A DNA stretch of 64,000 nucleotides from Variovorax brevis (GTDB taxonomy: Bacteria > Pseudomonadota > Gammaproteobacteria > Burkholderiales > Burkholderiaceae_C), in NCBI RefSeq assembly GCF_030317105.1, contig NZ_JASZYG010000007.1, forward strand, positions 1-64,000. The letters run 5' to 3'. A program made the translations under genes and the position numbers. Position 1 is the stretch's first letter. Every line of letters starts with the position of its first letter. Below are positions 38,381-47,156 of this stretch, piece by piece. Under the pieces are notes generated by a model. The model was not told the origin of the DNA and made no database searches. It saw only the letters and a program-made list of their open reading frames with translations.

Positions 38381-39628
38381 ATGCCTTTCGCCATTCCCCG
38401 CGCTTCACTGTTCACCTTGCTGGCCGCCGCCATCGCGACGCCGGCGGCCTGGAGCCAGACCCGACATGAAGCGCTCTTCGCGGAAGCCACCGCAGAGAAG
38501 CCAGCCGTCATCAAGACGCTGGAGCGACTCGTGAACATCGAAACCGGCACCGGCGACGCCGAAGGCCTTGCGACATCGGGCAAATACCTCGAGGACGAAC
38601 TCAAGTCGCTGGGCTTCAGCACGTCCCGCAGCAAGGCGGCGGGCAACGTGGTCGGCGACAACATCATCGGCAAGCTCAAGGGCAAGGGTGGCAAGAGCTT
38701 GCTGCTGCTTGCCCACATGGACACGGTCTACCCCCGCGGCATGCTCGCCAAGGCGCCCTTCAAGATCGAGGGCGACAAGGCCTACGGCCCCGGCATTGCC
38801 GACGACAAGGGCGGCATCGCGGTGATCGTGCACACGCTCAAGCTGCTGAAGGCGCGCGACTTCCAGGACTTCGGCTCGATCACGGTGCTGTTCAACACCG
38901 ACGAAGAGAAGGGCTCCTTCGGCTCGCGCGACGTCATCCAGGAAGAGGCGAAAAAGGCGGACTACATCCTGTCCTTCGAGCCCACGTCGGCGGGCAAGGA
39001 GAACTTCGTGCTGGGCACCTCGGGCATTGCCTACGTGCAGGCCAACATCACCGGCAAGGCGTCGCATGCGGGCGTGGCGCCGGAGGCGGGTGTCAACTCG
39101 CTGGTCGAGGCATCCGACCTGGTGCTGCGCACCATGGGACTGGACGACAAGGCCAAGGGCCTGCGCTTCAACTGGACCATGGCCAAGGCCGGCACCGCCA
39201 ACAACATCATCCCCGACAGCGCAACGGTCAACGCCGACGTGCGCTACGAACGCAACGAAGACTTCGAGGCGGCCATGAAGACGCTGGAAGAAAAGGCGCA
39301 GCAAAAGAAGCTGCAGGCCGCCGACGTCAAGATCGTCGTCACGCGCGGTCGCCCGGCCTTCAACGCCGGCGCAGGCGGCAAGCTGCTGATCGACAAGGCC
39401 GTGGGCTACTACAAGGAGGCGGGCGGCGAGCTGGAATTGGTCGAGCGCACCGGTGGCGGCTCCGACGCCGCCTACGCCGCGCTCTCGGGCAAGCCCGTCA
39501 TCGAAAGCCTCGGCCTGCCGGGCTTTGGTTATCACAGCGACAAGGCCGAGTACGTCGACATCAGCGCCATCCCGCGGCGCCTGTACATGGCAAGCAAGAT
39601 GATCATGGACCTCGGGCAAGGCAAGTGA
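38381..39628 (+). CDS. secreted M20-family metallopeptidase (carboxypeptidase G2-like)
   Basis: A 415-residue zinc peptidase with a signal peptide (about residues 1-24, ending PAAWSQ). Metal-site motifs: LLAHMDTVYPRG, PGIADDKGGIA and NTDEEKGSFGS (catalytic/metal Glu pair), with the lid-type dimerisation domain in between and RTGGGSDAAYAA near the end. Relatives release glutamate from peptides or folates. An 81-bp gap separates it from the thiolase. Confidence 0.9.
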   Translation: MPFAIPRASLFTLLAAAIATPAAWSQTRHEALFAEATAEKPAVIKTLERLVNIETGTGDAEGLATSGKYLEDELKSLGFSTSRSKAAGNVVGDNIIGKLKGKGGKSLLLLAHMDTVYPRGMLAKAPFKIEGDKAYGPGIADDKGGIAVIVHTLKLLKARDFQDFGSITVLFNTDEEKGSFGSRDVIQEEAKKADYILSFEPTSAGKENFVLGTSGIAYVQANITGKASHAGVAPEAGVNSLVEASDLVLRTMGLDDKAKGLRFNWTMAKAGTANNIIPDSATVNADVRYERNEDFEAAMKTLEEKAQQKKLQAADVKIVVTRGRPAFNAGAGGKLLIDKAVGYYKEAGGELELVERTGGGSDAAYAALSGKPVIESLGLPGFGYHSDKAEYVDISAIPRRLYMASKMIMDLGQGK

Positions 39629-39632
39629 CACC

Positions 39633-40262
39633 ATGATCGGCACCACACCCCAGTTGCGCACGCTGTACGACGAACCCGGCGAGCGGGCCGTGCGCAAGCA
39701 GATGGCGCAGTTGGATGTGCACTGCCGGCGCTTCATTGCGTTGTCACCGTTCTGCGTGGTCTCCAGTGCCGGCGTGGCGGGGCAACTGCTCGACGCATCG
39801 CCACGCGGCGGCGCGCCGGGCTTCGTCAAGGTGGCGGACGACCGCACGCTGCTGCTGCCCGACAGCGGCGGCAACAACCGGCTGGACACGCTCGAGAACC
39901 TGCTGGCCGATCCGCGCATCGGCCTCCTCTTCATGGTGCCGGGCGTCGACGAGACGCTGCGCGTCAACGGCACCGCTCGCTTGCGCGATGAGGCTGCGTT
40001 CGTCGACGTCTTCGCGCAGGAACGCCAGCGCCCCAAGCTTGTCATCGAGGTGCAGATCGAAGAGGCCTACCTGCATTGCGCGAAGGCCTTCATGCGCTCC
40101 GAACTCTGGCAGCCGGCCACGTGGCCATCGCGCGACGCCTTGCCCACGATGAACCAGATGATCCGCGACCAGACGCAGGGCCAGACTGCTGCCGAATCGC
40201 AAGCCGGGATGCTGGCGCGCTATCGCGAGCAACTGGACCAGGAACGCCAACCCGCGCCATAA
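39633..40262 (+). CDS. pyridoxamine 5'-phosphate oxidase-family protein (MSMEG_1061-like)
   Basis: A 209-residue protein with a split-barrel FMN-binding fold: FIALSPFCVVSSAGVAGQLL, GFVKVADDRTLLLPDSGGNN and RIGLLFMVPGVDETLRVNGT are typical. The subgroup is annotated as flavin-nucleotide-binding with unknown substrate. Four bases after the M20 gene, so cotranscribed. Confidence 0.85.
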   Translation: MIGTTPQLRTLYDEPGERAVRKQMAQLDVHCRRFIALSPFCVVSSAGVAGQLLDASPRGGAPGFVKVADDRTLLLPDSGGNNRLDTLENLLADPRIGLLFMVPGVDETLRVNGTARLRDEAAFVDVFAQERQRPKLVIEVQIEEAYLHCAKAFMRSELWQPATWPSRDALPTMNQMIRDQTQGQTAAESQAGMLARYREQLDQERQPAP

Positions 40263-40290
40263 GACATCAACACGAGACAGGAACCACCCC

Positions 40291-41421
40291 ATGCTGCTGA
40301 CCCCCGACCAGGAATCCGTTCGCGAGGCCGTGCGCGCCTTTGCGCAAGCCGAACTGTGGCCGCACGCCCCGCAATGGGACCGCGACCACAGCTTTCCGAA
40401 AGAAGCGCACACCGGCCTCGCCGCGCTGGGCGCCTACGGCATCTGCGTGCCGGAAGACGACGGCGGGGCAGGGCTGGACTACGTCACGCTGGCCATCGTG
40501 CTCGAGGAAATCGCGGCAGGCGACGGCGGCACCAGCACCGCCATCAGCGTGACCAACTGCCCCGTCAACGCCATCCTCATGCGCTATGGCAATGCGCAAC
40601 AAAAGAAGAAGTGGCTGCAGCCGCTCGCGCAAGGCCAGATGCTCGGCGCGTTCTGCCTGACCGAGCCGCAGGCGGGCAGCGATGCGTCGAGCCTGCGCAC
40701 CACCGCGCGGCGCGATGCCGACGGCTACGTGATCGACGGCGTCAAGCAATTCATCACCAGCGGCAAGAACGGCCACGTCGCCATCGTGATCGCGGTGACG
40801 GAAAAGAGCGCAGGCAAGCGCGGCATGAGCGCCTTCCTGGTGCCCACCGATGCACCGGGCTACAACGTCGCGCGCCTCGAAGACAAGCTCGGCCAGCACA
40901 GCAGCGACACCGCGCAGATCAACTTCGACGGCTGCCGCATTCCCTCCGAGAACCTGATCGGGCAGGAAGGCGAGGGCTACAAGATTGCGCTGGGCGGGCT
41001 CGAAGGCGGGCGCATCGGCATCGCAGCGCAAAGCGTGGGCATGGCCCGCAGCGCCTTCGACGTGGCGGTGGCCTATGCCAAGGAGCGCCAGGCGTTCGGC
41101 GGCGCCATCTTCGACCAGCAGGCGGTTGGCTTCCGATTGGCCGAATGCGCCACGCAACTCGAGGCGGCGCGCCAGCTCATCTGGCACGCGGCTGCCATGC
41201 GCGACGCAGGCCTGCCCTGCCTCAAGGAGGCCGCCATGGCCAAGCTCTTTGCCAGCGAAATGGCCGAGAAGGTCTGCAGCGCCGCCATCCAGACGCTGGG
41301 CGGCTATGGCTATGTGAACGACTTCCCGCTGGAACGCATTTATCGCGACGTGCGTGTGTGCCAGATTTATGAAGGCACGTCCGACATCCAGAAGCTGTTG
41401 ATCCAGCGCGCACTCGCTTGA
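40291..41421 (+). CDS. acyl-CoA dehydrogenase (short-chain type)
   Basis: A 376-residue flavoenzyme introducing the alpha-beta double bond into acyl-CoA. FAD-binding segments FCLTEPQAGSDASSLRTTA and FITSGKNG are present, and the catalytic Glu is in QIYEGTSDIQK near the C-terminus, the position of butyryl-CoA-type enzymes. GACAGGA precedes the ATG. Its TGA overlaps the TTG start of the next gene. Confidence 0.93.
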   Translation: MLLTPDQESVREAVRAFAQAELWPHAPQWDRDHSFPKEAHTGLAALGAYGICVPEDDGGAGLDYVTLAIVLEEIAAGDGGTSTAISVTNCPVNAILMRYGNAQQKKKWLQPLAQGQMLGAFCLTEPQAGSDASSLRTTARRDADGYVIDGVKQFITSGKNGHVAIVIAVTEKSAGKRGMSAFLVPTDAPGYNVARLEDKLGQHSSDTAQINFDGCRIPSENLIGQEGEGYKIALGGLEGGRIGIAAQSVGMARSAFDVAVAYAKERQAFGGAIFDQQAVGFRLAECATQLEAARQLIWHAAAMRDAGLPCLKEAAMAKLFASEMAEKVCSAAIQTLGGYGYVNDFPLERIYRDVRVCQIYEGTSDIQKLLIQRALA

Positions 41422-41849
41422 CCGCCGACGCCTGCCCCTGCGGACGCGGGTTGCGACCCGGCAAGCCGCTCACCTATGCGCAATGCTGTGGTCGCTTCAT
41501 CGACGACTTTGCGAACACGCCGGCGCCCGATGCCGAATCGCTCATGCGCTCGCGCTACACCGCTTTTGTGCGCGAGCGCGGCGACTACCTGCTCGCCACA
41601 TGGCACGCCAGCACGCGGCCGGCGACGATCGATTTCGAACCCGACATGCGTTGGCTCGGCTTGGCCGTGCGCTCGCACATGCAAGTTGATGATGGCCATG
41701 CCGAAGTCGAATTCGTGGCCCGCATGCGCGACGCCTCGGGCCGCGCGACGCGGCTGGAAGAGCGCAGCCGCTTCCTGCGCGAGGCCGATGGCGACCTCTG
41801 GCGTTGGTACTATCTCGACGCCGTCGTGCATGTCGATGACGAAGCCTGA
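41418..41849 (+). CDS. YchJ-family protein (UPF0225, SEC-C motif)
   Basis: A 143-residue protein with an N-terminal cysteine cluster CPCGRG...YAQCCGRF of the SEC-C type, a small zinc site, followed by an NTF2-like domain (SLMRSRYTAFVRERGDYLL, LEERSRFLREADGDLWRWYY). Role unknown. TTG start at 41418 overlaps the dehydrogenase stop (TTGA), implying coupling. Confidence 0.88.
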   Translation: MTADACPCGRGLRPGKPLTYAQCCGRFIDDFANTPAPDAESLMRSRYTAFVRERGDYLLATWHASTRPATIDFEPDMRWLGLAVRSHMQVDDGHAEVEFVARMRDASGRATRLEERSRFLREADGDLWRWYYLDAVVHVDDEA

Positions 41850-41864
41850 AGCCCTCTCTTTGCA

Positions 41865-42572
41865 ATGACACCTTTCCCCTTCGATGCCGTGCTGTTCGAC
41901 TGCGACGGCGTGCTGGTCGATTCCGAACCCATCACCAACCGCGTGCTGCGCGACATGCTGGAAGAACTCGGCTGGTCGCTCACGCTGGAAGAGTGCATGC
42001 GCACCTTCGTGGGCAAGGCGGTCATGGACGAGACGGCATTGATCGAGGCCAACACGGGCGTTCAGCTGACGAACGAGTGGCTGCTGAGCTTTCGGGCCCG
42101 GCGCAATGAAGCGCTCGACCGCGACTTGGTCGAGATCGACGGCGCGCCCGCGGCGGTGCGCGCGCTGCACGCGAGCCTGGGCGGCCGCATTGCCTGCGCG
42201 TCAGGCGCGGACCGGTTCAAAGTCGAACTCCAGCTGGAAAAGATCGGCGTGCTCGACGCCTTCAAGGGCCGCATTTTCAGCGGCCATGAGATGCCGCGTT
42301 CCAAGCCTGCGCCGGATGTCTATATCGCGGCGGCGCGTGCGCTGGGCGTCGAGCCTGAGCGGTGTGCGGTAGTTGAAGACACGGTGACGGGCGCGATGGC
42401 GGGTATTGCCGCGGGTGCGACTGTGTTTGGCTACAGCCCGGGTGGGTTGAGTCACAGCAGTGCGGATGCGCTCCGGGCGATTGGGGTGGCGCAGGTTTTT
42501 ACGGAGATGGGGCGGTTGCCGGAGGTGCTGGCGGGATACGGGGCGCCGCTTGCACGGCGTCCAGCGGACTGA
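41865..42572 (+). CDS. HAD-superfamily hydrolase (Gph/beta-PGM type)
   Basis: A 235-residue phosphatase/phosphomutase-like enzyme: motif I LFDCDGVLVDSEP with both Asp residues, a four-helix cap at about 18-85, motif II-like ACASG, motif III Lys in PRSKPAPDVY and motif IV VVEDTVTG. Substrate unknown. It is the last gene of the plus-strand series begun at liuR; base composition changes after it. Confidence 0.88.
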   Translation: MTPFPFDAVLFDCDGVLVDSEPITNRVLRDMLEELGWSLTLEECMRTFVGKAVMDETALIEANTGVQLTNEWLLSFRARRNEALDRDLVEIDGAPAAVRALHASLGGRIACASGADRFKVELQLEKIGVLDAFKGRIFSGHEMPRSKPAPDVYIAAARALGVEPERCAVVEDTVTGAMAGIAAGATVFGYSPGGLSHSSADALRAIGVAQVFTEMGRLPEVLAGYGAPLARRPAD

Positions 42573-42697
42573 GCAGGCCGCGCCCTGCCTGAGTGGTGTC
42601 GCATTGCCATCAGTTGGAGCGACCTGCTACGAGCCAACTGCTCGCGCCCCGCAGTTGGGGCGGCGGCTCACCATTCGTCAGACGCCAAGGAGACGCA

Positions 42698-43135
42698 ATG
42701 ACGGTCAAACGCATGGACAACGTCGGCATCGTTGTCGAAGACATCGATGCTGCCATTGAGTTCTTCACCGAACTTGGCCTCGAGCTGGAGGGGCGCGCGC
42801 CAATCGAAGGAGACTGGGCAGACGGCGTCACGGGATTGCGCAACATGCGCGCCGAGATCGCCATGATGCGTACGCCCGACGGTCACAGCCGGCTCGAGAT
42901 CTCCCGATTCCTCGCGCCGCCTGTGGCCGCCGATCACCGCAGCGCCCCGGTGAACGCGCTCGGTTACCTGCGCGTCATGTTCACCGTGGAGGACATCGAC
43001 GATACGCTCGCCCGGCTCGTCAAGCGTGGCGCGAAGCTCGTCGGCAAAGTGGTCCGGTATCAAGACAGCTATCGGCTCTGCTACATCCGGGGGCCCGAGG
43101 GAATCCTCATCGGGCTTGCCCAGGAGCTTGGGTAG
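42698..43135 (+). CDS. VOC-family (glyoxalase/bleomycin resistance fold) protein
   Basis: A 145-residue protein with two beta-alpha-beta-beta-beta modules: MDNVGIVVEDIDAAIEFFTE at the start and GYLRVMFTVEDIDDTLARL midway, ending in YIRGPEGILIGLAQEL. Activity cannot be predicted. ATG 42698 has AAGGAGA eight bases upstream. It opens the accessory region; the 125-bp gap before it holds an inverted repeat (cagttgg 42611-42617, ccaactg 42634-42640) of unknown role. Confidence 0.85.
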   Translation: MTVKRMDNVGIVVEDIDAAIEFFTELGLELEGRAPIEGDWADGVTGLRNMRAEIAMMRTPDGHSRLEISRFLAPPVAADHRSAPVNALGYLRVMFTVEDIDDTLARLVKRGAKLVGKVVRYQDSYRLCYIRGPEGILIGLAQELG

Positions 43136-43137
43136 CC

Positions 43138-43569
43138 ATGGCCATTTCCGGATCTCAAGCGCTCATCGTTGGCGGGGTGCTCAGCGCCGCGGCTGCGGTG
43201 GCTCATTTGGCTTGCATCTTCCTGGGCGCGCCTGCATACCGGTTCATGGGCGCAGGCGAGAAGATGGCGCGCGCCGTTGAGGCCCGGAAACTCCGGCCTG
43301 CTTTTGTGACGCTGTTCATCGCAGCCGTGCTCTTCATCTGGGCTGCTTATGCGTTGGCAGGCGCTGGCGTCATTCGTGGTCTGCCGCTTGCAAAGCTCGT
43401 GCTCCCCGCCATCTGTGCCGTGTACTTGCTCCGCGCAGTTGCATTCCCTGTGCTCAGGCCAGCCTTTCCCGAGAACTCCCGGACCTTCTGGCTCGTTTCT
43501 TCTGGCATTTGCCTTGTCATTGGGCTGGTTCACGTCTACGGCGTTGTCTTGCGATGGTCAGTGCTGTGA
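43138..43569 (+). CDS. small integral membrane protein, unknown function
   Basis: A 143-residue protein with four predicted membrane helices (about 5-28, 52-75, 82-103, 118-140). No motif recognised. Starts two bases after the VOC gene and so is probably cotranscribed. Confidence 0.75.
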   Translation: MAISGSQALIVGGVLSAAAAVAHLACIFLGAPAYRFMGAGEKMARAVEARKLRPAFVTLFIAAVLFIWAAYALAGAGVIRGLPLAKLVLPAICAVYLLRAVAFPVLRPAFPENSRTFWLVSSGICLVIGLVHVYGVVLRWSVL

Positions 43570-43617
43570 TGTCAAACTGTGCGTTGTGGGGCAATCGATT
43601 GCAAAGAAGGCATCGCG

Positions 43618-44172
43618 ATGAACATGAAGGCGAAAAATGAACGAGAAACGCTGATCCATACCCTGAAGACGCGTTTCGAGAAGAACATGCACCGACATGC
43701 CAAGGTCGCATGGGCCGATGTGCAGGAGCGGCTCGAAAGCCATCTCGATGCGCTCACGTCGCTAGGCCACATGGAAGCCACAGGCGGTGAGCCGGATGTC
43801 ATTGGCCACGACAAGGAGTCCGGTCACTTCATCTTCTGTGACTGCTCCCCGGAAAGTCCCTCAGGACGCAGAAGTACCTGTTACGACGAAGAGGCGCGCA
43901 ACGCCAGGAAGGAGCACAAGCCCGATTCCAGCGCAGTCGAAATGGCTACGGAGATTGGCGTCGAGCTGCTGACGGAAGAGCAGTATCGAGCGCTGCAGAC
44001 GCTTGGTGAATTCGATACCAAGACCTCCAGCTGGATCAAAACGCCATCGGACGTGAGAGCACTGGGCGGCGGCCTCTTCTGTGATCGGCGATATGGCAAG
44101 GTCTTCGTCTATCACAACGGCGTGCAGTCTTACTACGCGGCCAGAGGTTTTCGTGGATTGCTTCGGGTTTGA
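43618..44172 (+). CDS. DUF4256-domain protein
   Basis: A 184-residue protein matching my recollection of DUF4256 over its full length: LKTRFEKNMHRHAKVAWADV, GGEPDVIGHDK, FCDCSPESPSGRRSTCYD, EFDTKTSSWIKTP, GGGLFCDRRYGKVFVYHNG. Family function unknown. ATG 43618 was chosen at the point where family similarity begins. Confidence 0.87.
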   Translation: MNMKAKNERETLIHTLKTRFEKNMHRHAKVAWADVQERLESHLDALTSLGHMEATGGEPDVIGHDKESGHFIFCDCSPESPSGRRSTCYDEEARNARKEHKPDSSAVEMATEIGVELLTEEQYRALQTLGEFDTKTSSWIKTPSDVRALGGGLFCDRRYGKVFVYHNGVQSYYAARGFRGLLRV

Positions 44173-44275
44173 ACTTTGCCGAAGCGCAGCGCCGGGGAGC
44201 CTTGCCGGTCGCTCGGGCCGACGCCCTCGGCAAGGCGCTTGGTCCGTTGCTCAACTTCAACGTTTGGGGGCCGAC

Positions 44276-44488
44276 ATGCACAGGTTCAACGTGTTCGGAC
44301 ACATCGTCGGCATCGAGCGGCAGGGCGATCGATGGCAGGCCTTCGACATGGGTGCGGAGGGCAAGCGCCGACCTGCTGCGTTCGTTGTCCCCGAGTTCAT
44401 CCCGGAGCATGAGCTCGAGCAATATCTTGCCGATCTCTTCCACGAAAGCGCAACGCCCACCAATGGCGAGGTACGAAGAATTCCATGA
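44276..44488 (+). CDS. small DUF7661-like protein
   Basis: A 70-residue protein (MHRFNVFGHIVGIERQGDRW..., EGKRRPAAFVVPEFIPEHEL, YLADLFHESATP) that matches a small conserved family I recall as DUF7661; function unknown. A longer in-frame extension has no similarity. Its 3' end lies opposite the tail of the truncated metalloprotease gene. About 100 bp between DUF4256 and this gene appear noncoding. Confidence 0.75.
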   Translation: MHRFNVFGHIVGIERQGDRWQAFDMGAEGKRRPAAFVVPEFIPEHELEQYLADLFHESATPTNGEVRRIP

Positions 44489-45911
44489 GTTCAAGTGCCG
44501 CGCCTGCAAGTGAGTCAGCGCGGCCACCCAGCGCTTGCCGTTCGCGGCGCACACCTTCCAGCTTTCCGTCGTCCATCCTGGTCAGGTCTTCCAGGATGAG
44601 GTTGTTGGAGCTCGCCTCGACATAGTTGGGGTCCACCCACGTGCCAGCAAGCTCGAATTTGATCTTGACCTTGCTGTTGATGAACCCCTGGTTGCTTTCT
44701 GCAATGGCCAACTGTGCCGTGGCCTGGAGATCCGTTATGAGCGACTTCATGGCCTCGTTCGTAGCGACTACGAGGACGCGCAATGTGGTGATGTCGTCGG
44801 CGCTTGGTGCAGGTGGCGGTGGCGGTGGTGGTGGTGGTGGTGGTGGTGGTGGAGGCGGAGGAGGTGCTGGTGCTGGTGCGGGCGCCGGCGCTGGTGCCGT
44901 GCTGCAATCGCCCAGCGGTGTCCACGCGCCCCAAGGTCCGGCGGCGCTCGGGTCGTCACCCTTCGTCCACCACTTGCTTTCATAGTTCTTGCCTTGCCAG
45001 GTCACTTTGGCACCGGCTCGGTCGTATGTAGTCGCCGCAGACCAGGTGGGGTTGCATGATGACGAAGGCGGCGCCGGCGCCGGTGCCGGAGTCGGAGTCG
45101 GAGTCGGAACAGGCGTCGGGGCTGGAACTGGCGCCGGAGCCGGAACTGGCGCCGGGGCCGGCGGAGGCGGCGATGGCGCCGGAGCCGGGGCCCCGGCACC
45201 ACAAGCCCCTACCGATGCCCACGCACCATACGGACCGCTTTGCGTTGGATCGTCGCCTCGCGTCCACCACTTGTTCTCGTAGTTCTGGCCGTTCCGGCTC
45301 ACGCGTTTACCGGGCGTGTCGTAGGTCTGGTCAGCGCTCCACGCAGGCGTGCACAGGAGTGCTGCACTGGCCGCGCTCACCCTTGCTTCAGGTGGCGGTG
45401 GAAGTTCGTCACCGACGAGCGTCGGAAGCTTTGATTCATCGACCTCGACAAGCGCATGCCCGCCGCCGGCCAAGGGGGTGATGTTGAACAACTGACCGTT
45501 GTAGCGAACTGTCCCCGTGATCCTGTCGCCATTGCGCACGATGGTGACTGCGTTCTGGTCATCGGCTGGCGCCTCCGCTGCGGAGCGGCTGCGCCCCGGC
45601 GAAAAATTGCCGTGCCAGACCTGCGTGCCATCGTTGAGCGTTTCAAACTTCTGCTTGAGCGCCAGGCGCCCGTCTGCACCGGGCAAGTCAATGGCAATCG
45701 TCGGCGTATCGTTGGCGACCACGCCCGGGTTCGGGCTGATCACCTCGAAGCTGCGCGTGGATGGCAATCGCGCGACGGGCTCGGCGCTGCGTGCTGCCCT
45801 TTGCGCGGGCTGGCGTGCAAAAAGGGAGTTGCCTTGAATCTGCGCAACGCTGGAATAGCCGAAGCCACTTCCCAGCAGCGCAAGAAGAATGGCTGATTGA
45901 CGATGCTTCAT
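44397..45911 (-). pseudogene. secreted metalloprotease with two CBM5/12 modules, truncated
   Basis: A 504-codon frame. Layout: signal peptide (about 1-24), metalloprotease-type propeptide (TQVWHGNFSPG, TIVRNGDRITGTVRYNGQLF), a first chitin-binding-type module (WSADQTYDTPGKRVSRNGQN, NKWWTRGDDP), an Ala/Pro/Thr linker, a second such module (WSAATTYDRAGAKVTWQGKN, SKWWTKGDDP), an 18-proline run, then the start of a reprolysin/M72-like catalytic domain (LRVLVVATNEAM, AIAESNQGFINSKVKIKFEL). The domain breaks off near 44520 before any HEXXH zinc motif; the last ~40 codons look out of frame or foreign. GGGAGG precedes ATG 45911. The truncated product probably lacks protease activity. Confidence 0.78.
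44812..44865. repeat. GGT-type trinucleotide run encoding polyproline
   Basis: Fifty-four bases made only of ggt, ggc and gga triplets, with an uninterrupted core of ggt. On the minus strand it encodes 18 consecutive prolines in the linker of the metalloprotease remnant. Length is likely to vary by slippage without frame change. Confidence 0.9.
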
Positions 45912-46145
45912 CAGAACCTCCCGAAGTGCCCGCAAATGGGAGGTCCTTATATCTGCATGGAAGGGCCTATTCCCTTGCACGAGGAGGCTGCGTTACGCTG
46001 CTTGCATGAACCTGGGGGCGATTACCCGTTCGACGCACTCATTGCATTGAATTTACCCCGTGTGTACGCCTTTCCCATGGCCGTTGAGCGAGGCACTGGT
46101 GTATCGCTGACGATGCTCGTATCCAGCAAGAAATCGCGGAGCAAC

Positions 46146-46706
46146 ATGAAGACCCAGTACTACACCGCATCGAGCCTCGACGGATTCATCGCCACCGAAG
46201 ATGACTCGCTCGAGTGGCTCTTCCCCCTCGGCGACATCAACGACACGAGCTATCCGGCTTTCATCAAGGAGGTGGGGGCGCTCGCCATGGGCTCGTCCAC
46301 GTACGAGTGGATGCTGCGTCATGTCGTCAAACCCGGAACCGGTCAAGCTGCGCCGTGGCCCTATGCACAGCCGACCTGGGTGTTCTCGTCTCGCCACCTT
46401 GAACCCATACCGGGAGCGGACATCCGCTTCGTACGCGGCGAGGTTCGACCCGTGCACGACCAGATGCAGCTGGCAGCATCCGGCAAGAACCTGTGGATCG
46501 TTGGCGGCGGGGACTTGGTGGGTCAGATCTACGACGCGGGGTTGCTGGACGAGGTCATCGTTCAGGTCGGTTCCGTCACCCTGGGCAAAGGCAAGCCGCT
46601 GTTGCCGCGCCGGATCATGGGGGCAGCTGCGCTGCGACTGACATCCGTTCAACAGGTCGGGTCCGGTTTCGCGGAGCTTCGGTACGAAGTGCCCCGACCT
46701 CGTTAG
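46146..46706 (+). CDS. dihydrofolate reductase-family protein (RibD C-terminal fold)
   Basis: A 186-residue protein: MKTQYYTASSLDGFIATEDD at the N-terminus, ALAMGSSTYEWML and ASGKNLWIVGGGDLVGQIYD are the YyaP/RibD-C pattern. Substrate unknown. ATG 46146 has GGAG close by; the frame is open 83 codons upstream but that part has no similarity. A 234-bp gap separates it from the divergent protease remnant. Confidence 0.87.
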   Translation: MKTQYYTASSLDGFIATEDDSLEWLFPLGDINDTSYPAFIKEVGALAMGSSTYEWMLRHVVKPGTGQAAPWPYAQPTWVFSSRHLEPIPGADIRFVRGEVRPVHDQMQLAASGKNLWIVGGGDLVGQIYDAGLLDEVIVQVGSVTLGKGKPLLPRRIMGAAALRLTSVQQVGSGFAELRYEVPRPR

Positions 46707-46776
46707 TTTGGAGGATGCCCGCCGGATTCGCCTGGCTATAGATTGCGCAGGTCACATACTCAACTGGAGCCCGACG

Positions 46777-47112
46777 ATGTCAGAACAGAGGCCGGTTCAC
46801 GTTCTTCAGCCGGGGCAGCAGTTGTACAGCCGCTGGCGCGAGGCGAATGGCCAGGTCATCAAGAACCTGAAGGCGATGCGCCTGACGCCGGACGGAGGCA
46901 ATCCCGATCCGATGGTGCATGCCACGTTCGTGGATGACCTCGGGTTGTCGCTCTACATTGCCCGCAGCTCGCTTTATGGAGGCGACATGGAGGCCTTCTT
47001 GCCGCGGGACCTGGTGATGTGGCAGAGCTACTTCAATCCGCTGCAGGCTTTCAACCAGAGCTACGTGCGGTCCCGCCACTACACGAAAAGGTTTCCGATT
47101 GATTTTGTCTGA
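46777..47112 (+). CDS. hypothetical protein
   Basis: A 111-residue soluble protein with no motif recognised. Composition and codon third-position GC look coding. No strong ribosome-binding site at ATG 46777. Lies between the reductase-family and deaminase genes. Confidence 0.6.
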   Translation: MSEQRPVHVLQPGQQLYSRWREANGQVIKNLKAMRLTPDGGNPDPMVHATFVDDLGLSLYIARSSLYGGDMEAFLPRDLVMWQSYFNPLQAFNQSYVRSRHYTKRFPIDFV

Positions 47113-47156
47113 GGCCTTGACGCGGCGACCGCAGTTGCGGGAAATTCAGGCGGCCC

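Noticed and set aside
42604..42660. Inverted cagttgg/ccaactg repeats resembling an integron attC site
   Set aside because: The required RYYYAAC and GTTRRRY core sites are not both present, and no integrase or cassette array follows.
44169..44275. Short frame LNFAEAQRRGALPVARADAL between DUF4256 and DUF7661
   Set aside because: Too short, no start signal and no recognised family; could be a remnant but cannot be supported.
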